Assembly (NCBI GenBank): GCA_963576725.1
Contig: OY755237.1
Location: 56,023,805 to 56,087,804 of the forward strand
DNA: 64,000 bases
Source of the DNA: Azorinus chamasolen
Taxonomy: Eukaryota; Mollusca; Bivalvia; Cardiida; Solecurtidae
Reading direction: 5' to 3'
Shown here: positions 63,875 through 64,000 of the stretch, in pieces
How the letters are laid out: every line of letters starts with the position of its first letter
Position numbering within the stretch: position 1 is the first letter of the stretch
Position numbers and translations under genes: made by a program
The notes under the pieces: model-generated
The model's input: the letters and a program-made list of their open reading frames with translations, nothing else
What the model was told of the DNA's origin: nothing
Database searches by the model: none

Positions 63875-64000
63875 GCCTATAGATAAAGAAAACTGGACTT
63901 TTGCCTTCAACACAACTAATCTACGCTGGGTTGTTGATGACGATGTGTTGCAGCGTGGGTTTACATACGTGTTCCAGGTCAAGGCAGAAAACAAGAATGG
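63875..64000 (+). CDS. ROS1: ROS1-like, exon 24 (last FN3), cut by window end
   Basis: Acceptor ACGTTCTAG; enters in phase 2 and remains open to the window end. It reads RPIDKENWTFAFNTTNLRWV, then LQRGFTYVFQVKAENKNG, the F-G strands of the last FN3 (compare NLKGIFQFRVVAANNLG in ROS1). The transmembrane helix and kinase exons should follow soon after 64000. Confidence 0.92.

Noticed and set aside
1..64000. Many open frames of 60-100 codons on both strands as small genes
   Set aside because: Most lie in repeats (for example 10238-10441 and its relatives are repeat C; 63-residue frames with CKQSRPRSD are the A hairpin). They have no domains, splice context or separate conservation.
1..64000. 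CRISPR-like arrays or bacterial terminators suggested by the many hairpins
   Set aside because: Spacing is irregular, elements are 200-300 bp with TTAA ends, and the gene has spliceosomal introns, so the sequence is eukaryotic.

Overview
This is a eukaryotic, AT-rich window that is almost entirely introns. It carries one recognisable protein-coding gene on the + strand, the invertebrate orthologue of the receptor tyrosine kinase ROS1/Sevenless. I could join 24 coding exons (19037-64000, about 4.57 kb of coding sequence) in one unbroken frame, with GT/AG borders and compatible phases throughout. The order of domains follows ROS1: end of the first YWTD (LDL-receptor class B) beta-propeller (exons 1-3), one fibronectin type III domain (4-5), second propeller (6-9), two FN3 (10-13), third propeller (14-17), four FN3 (18-24). 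The N-terminal signal peptide and first FN3 pair should lie upstream of exon 1, and the transmembrane segment and kinase downstream of position 64000. Exons are numbered here from the first one seen. The repeat landscape, FN3/propeller divergence and intron density suggest a mollusc, probably a bivalve; that is inference, not proof.

Positions 1-19036 hold no secure exon. They and all the introns are packed with short non-autonomous elements, roughly 130 copies or fragments. Names used in the entries: A (about 200-260 bp; hairpin with arms AAACAGAGTAGACCCAGATC / GATCAGGGTCTGCTCTGTTT; + means the GTAGACCCAGATC arm comes first), A2 (A with a different 3' half), B (about 230 bp; 68-bp palindrome starting GAAACCATTGTGATAAATAG), C (about 248 bp; ends CCCTTCGCTTGC), D (AACTCTTTGCATGCTAG ends; hairpin AAACAGTTTGGATCCAGATG), E (ends CCCTTTGAATGCTGA; hairpin AAACAGTGCAGACC), F (hairpin CAAATAGTGCAGACC), G (TA-flanked, ends CAGTAAAACC), H (hairpin from TTTCTCCACCAAACCC), I (hairpin CATGCTTATAAAAC). 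A-E begin TTAACYC and end GRGTTAA, so they look like piggyBac-type non-autonomous elements whose target duplication is TTAA. G looks like a Tc1/mariner-type element (TA target).

The most striking feature is modularity. Families with unrelated ends share one hairpin core, and families A, B, C, E, F and G share the apex GCTCCTNNAGGAGC. Elements sit end to end sharing a single TTAA, are nested in one another, and several stop 14-30 bases before a splice acceptor. Exon 5 is preceded by an array of about 33-bp repeats that duplicate its own splice acceptor. Other unusual structures are a perfect 69-bp hairpin, a 218-bp foldback element, a 139-bp inverted repeat, a 555-bp element with inverted ends, several tandem arrays and a tRNA-like sequence.
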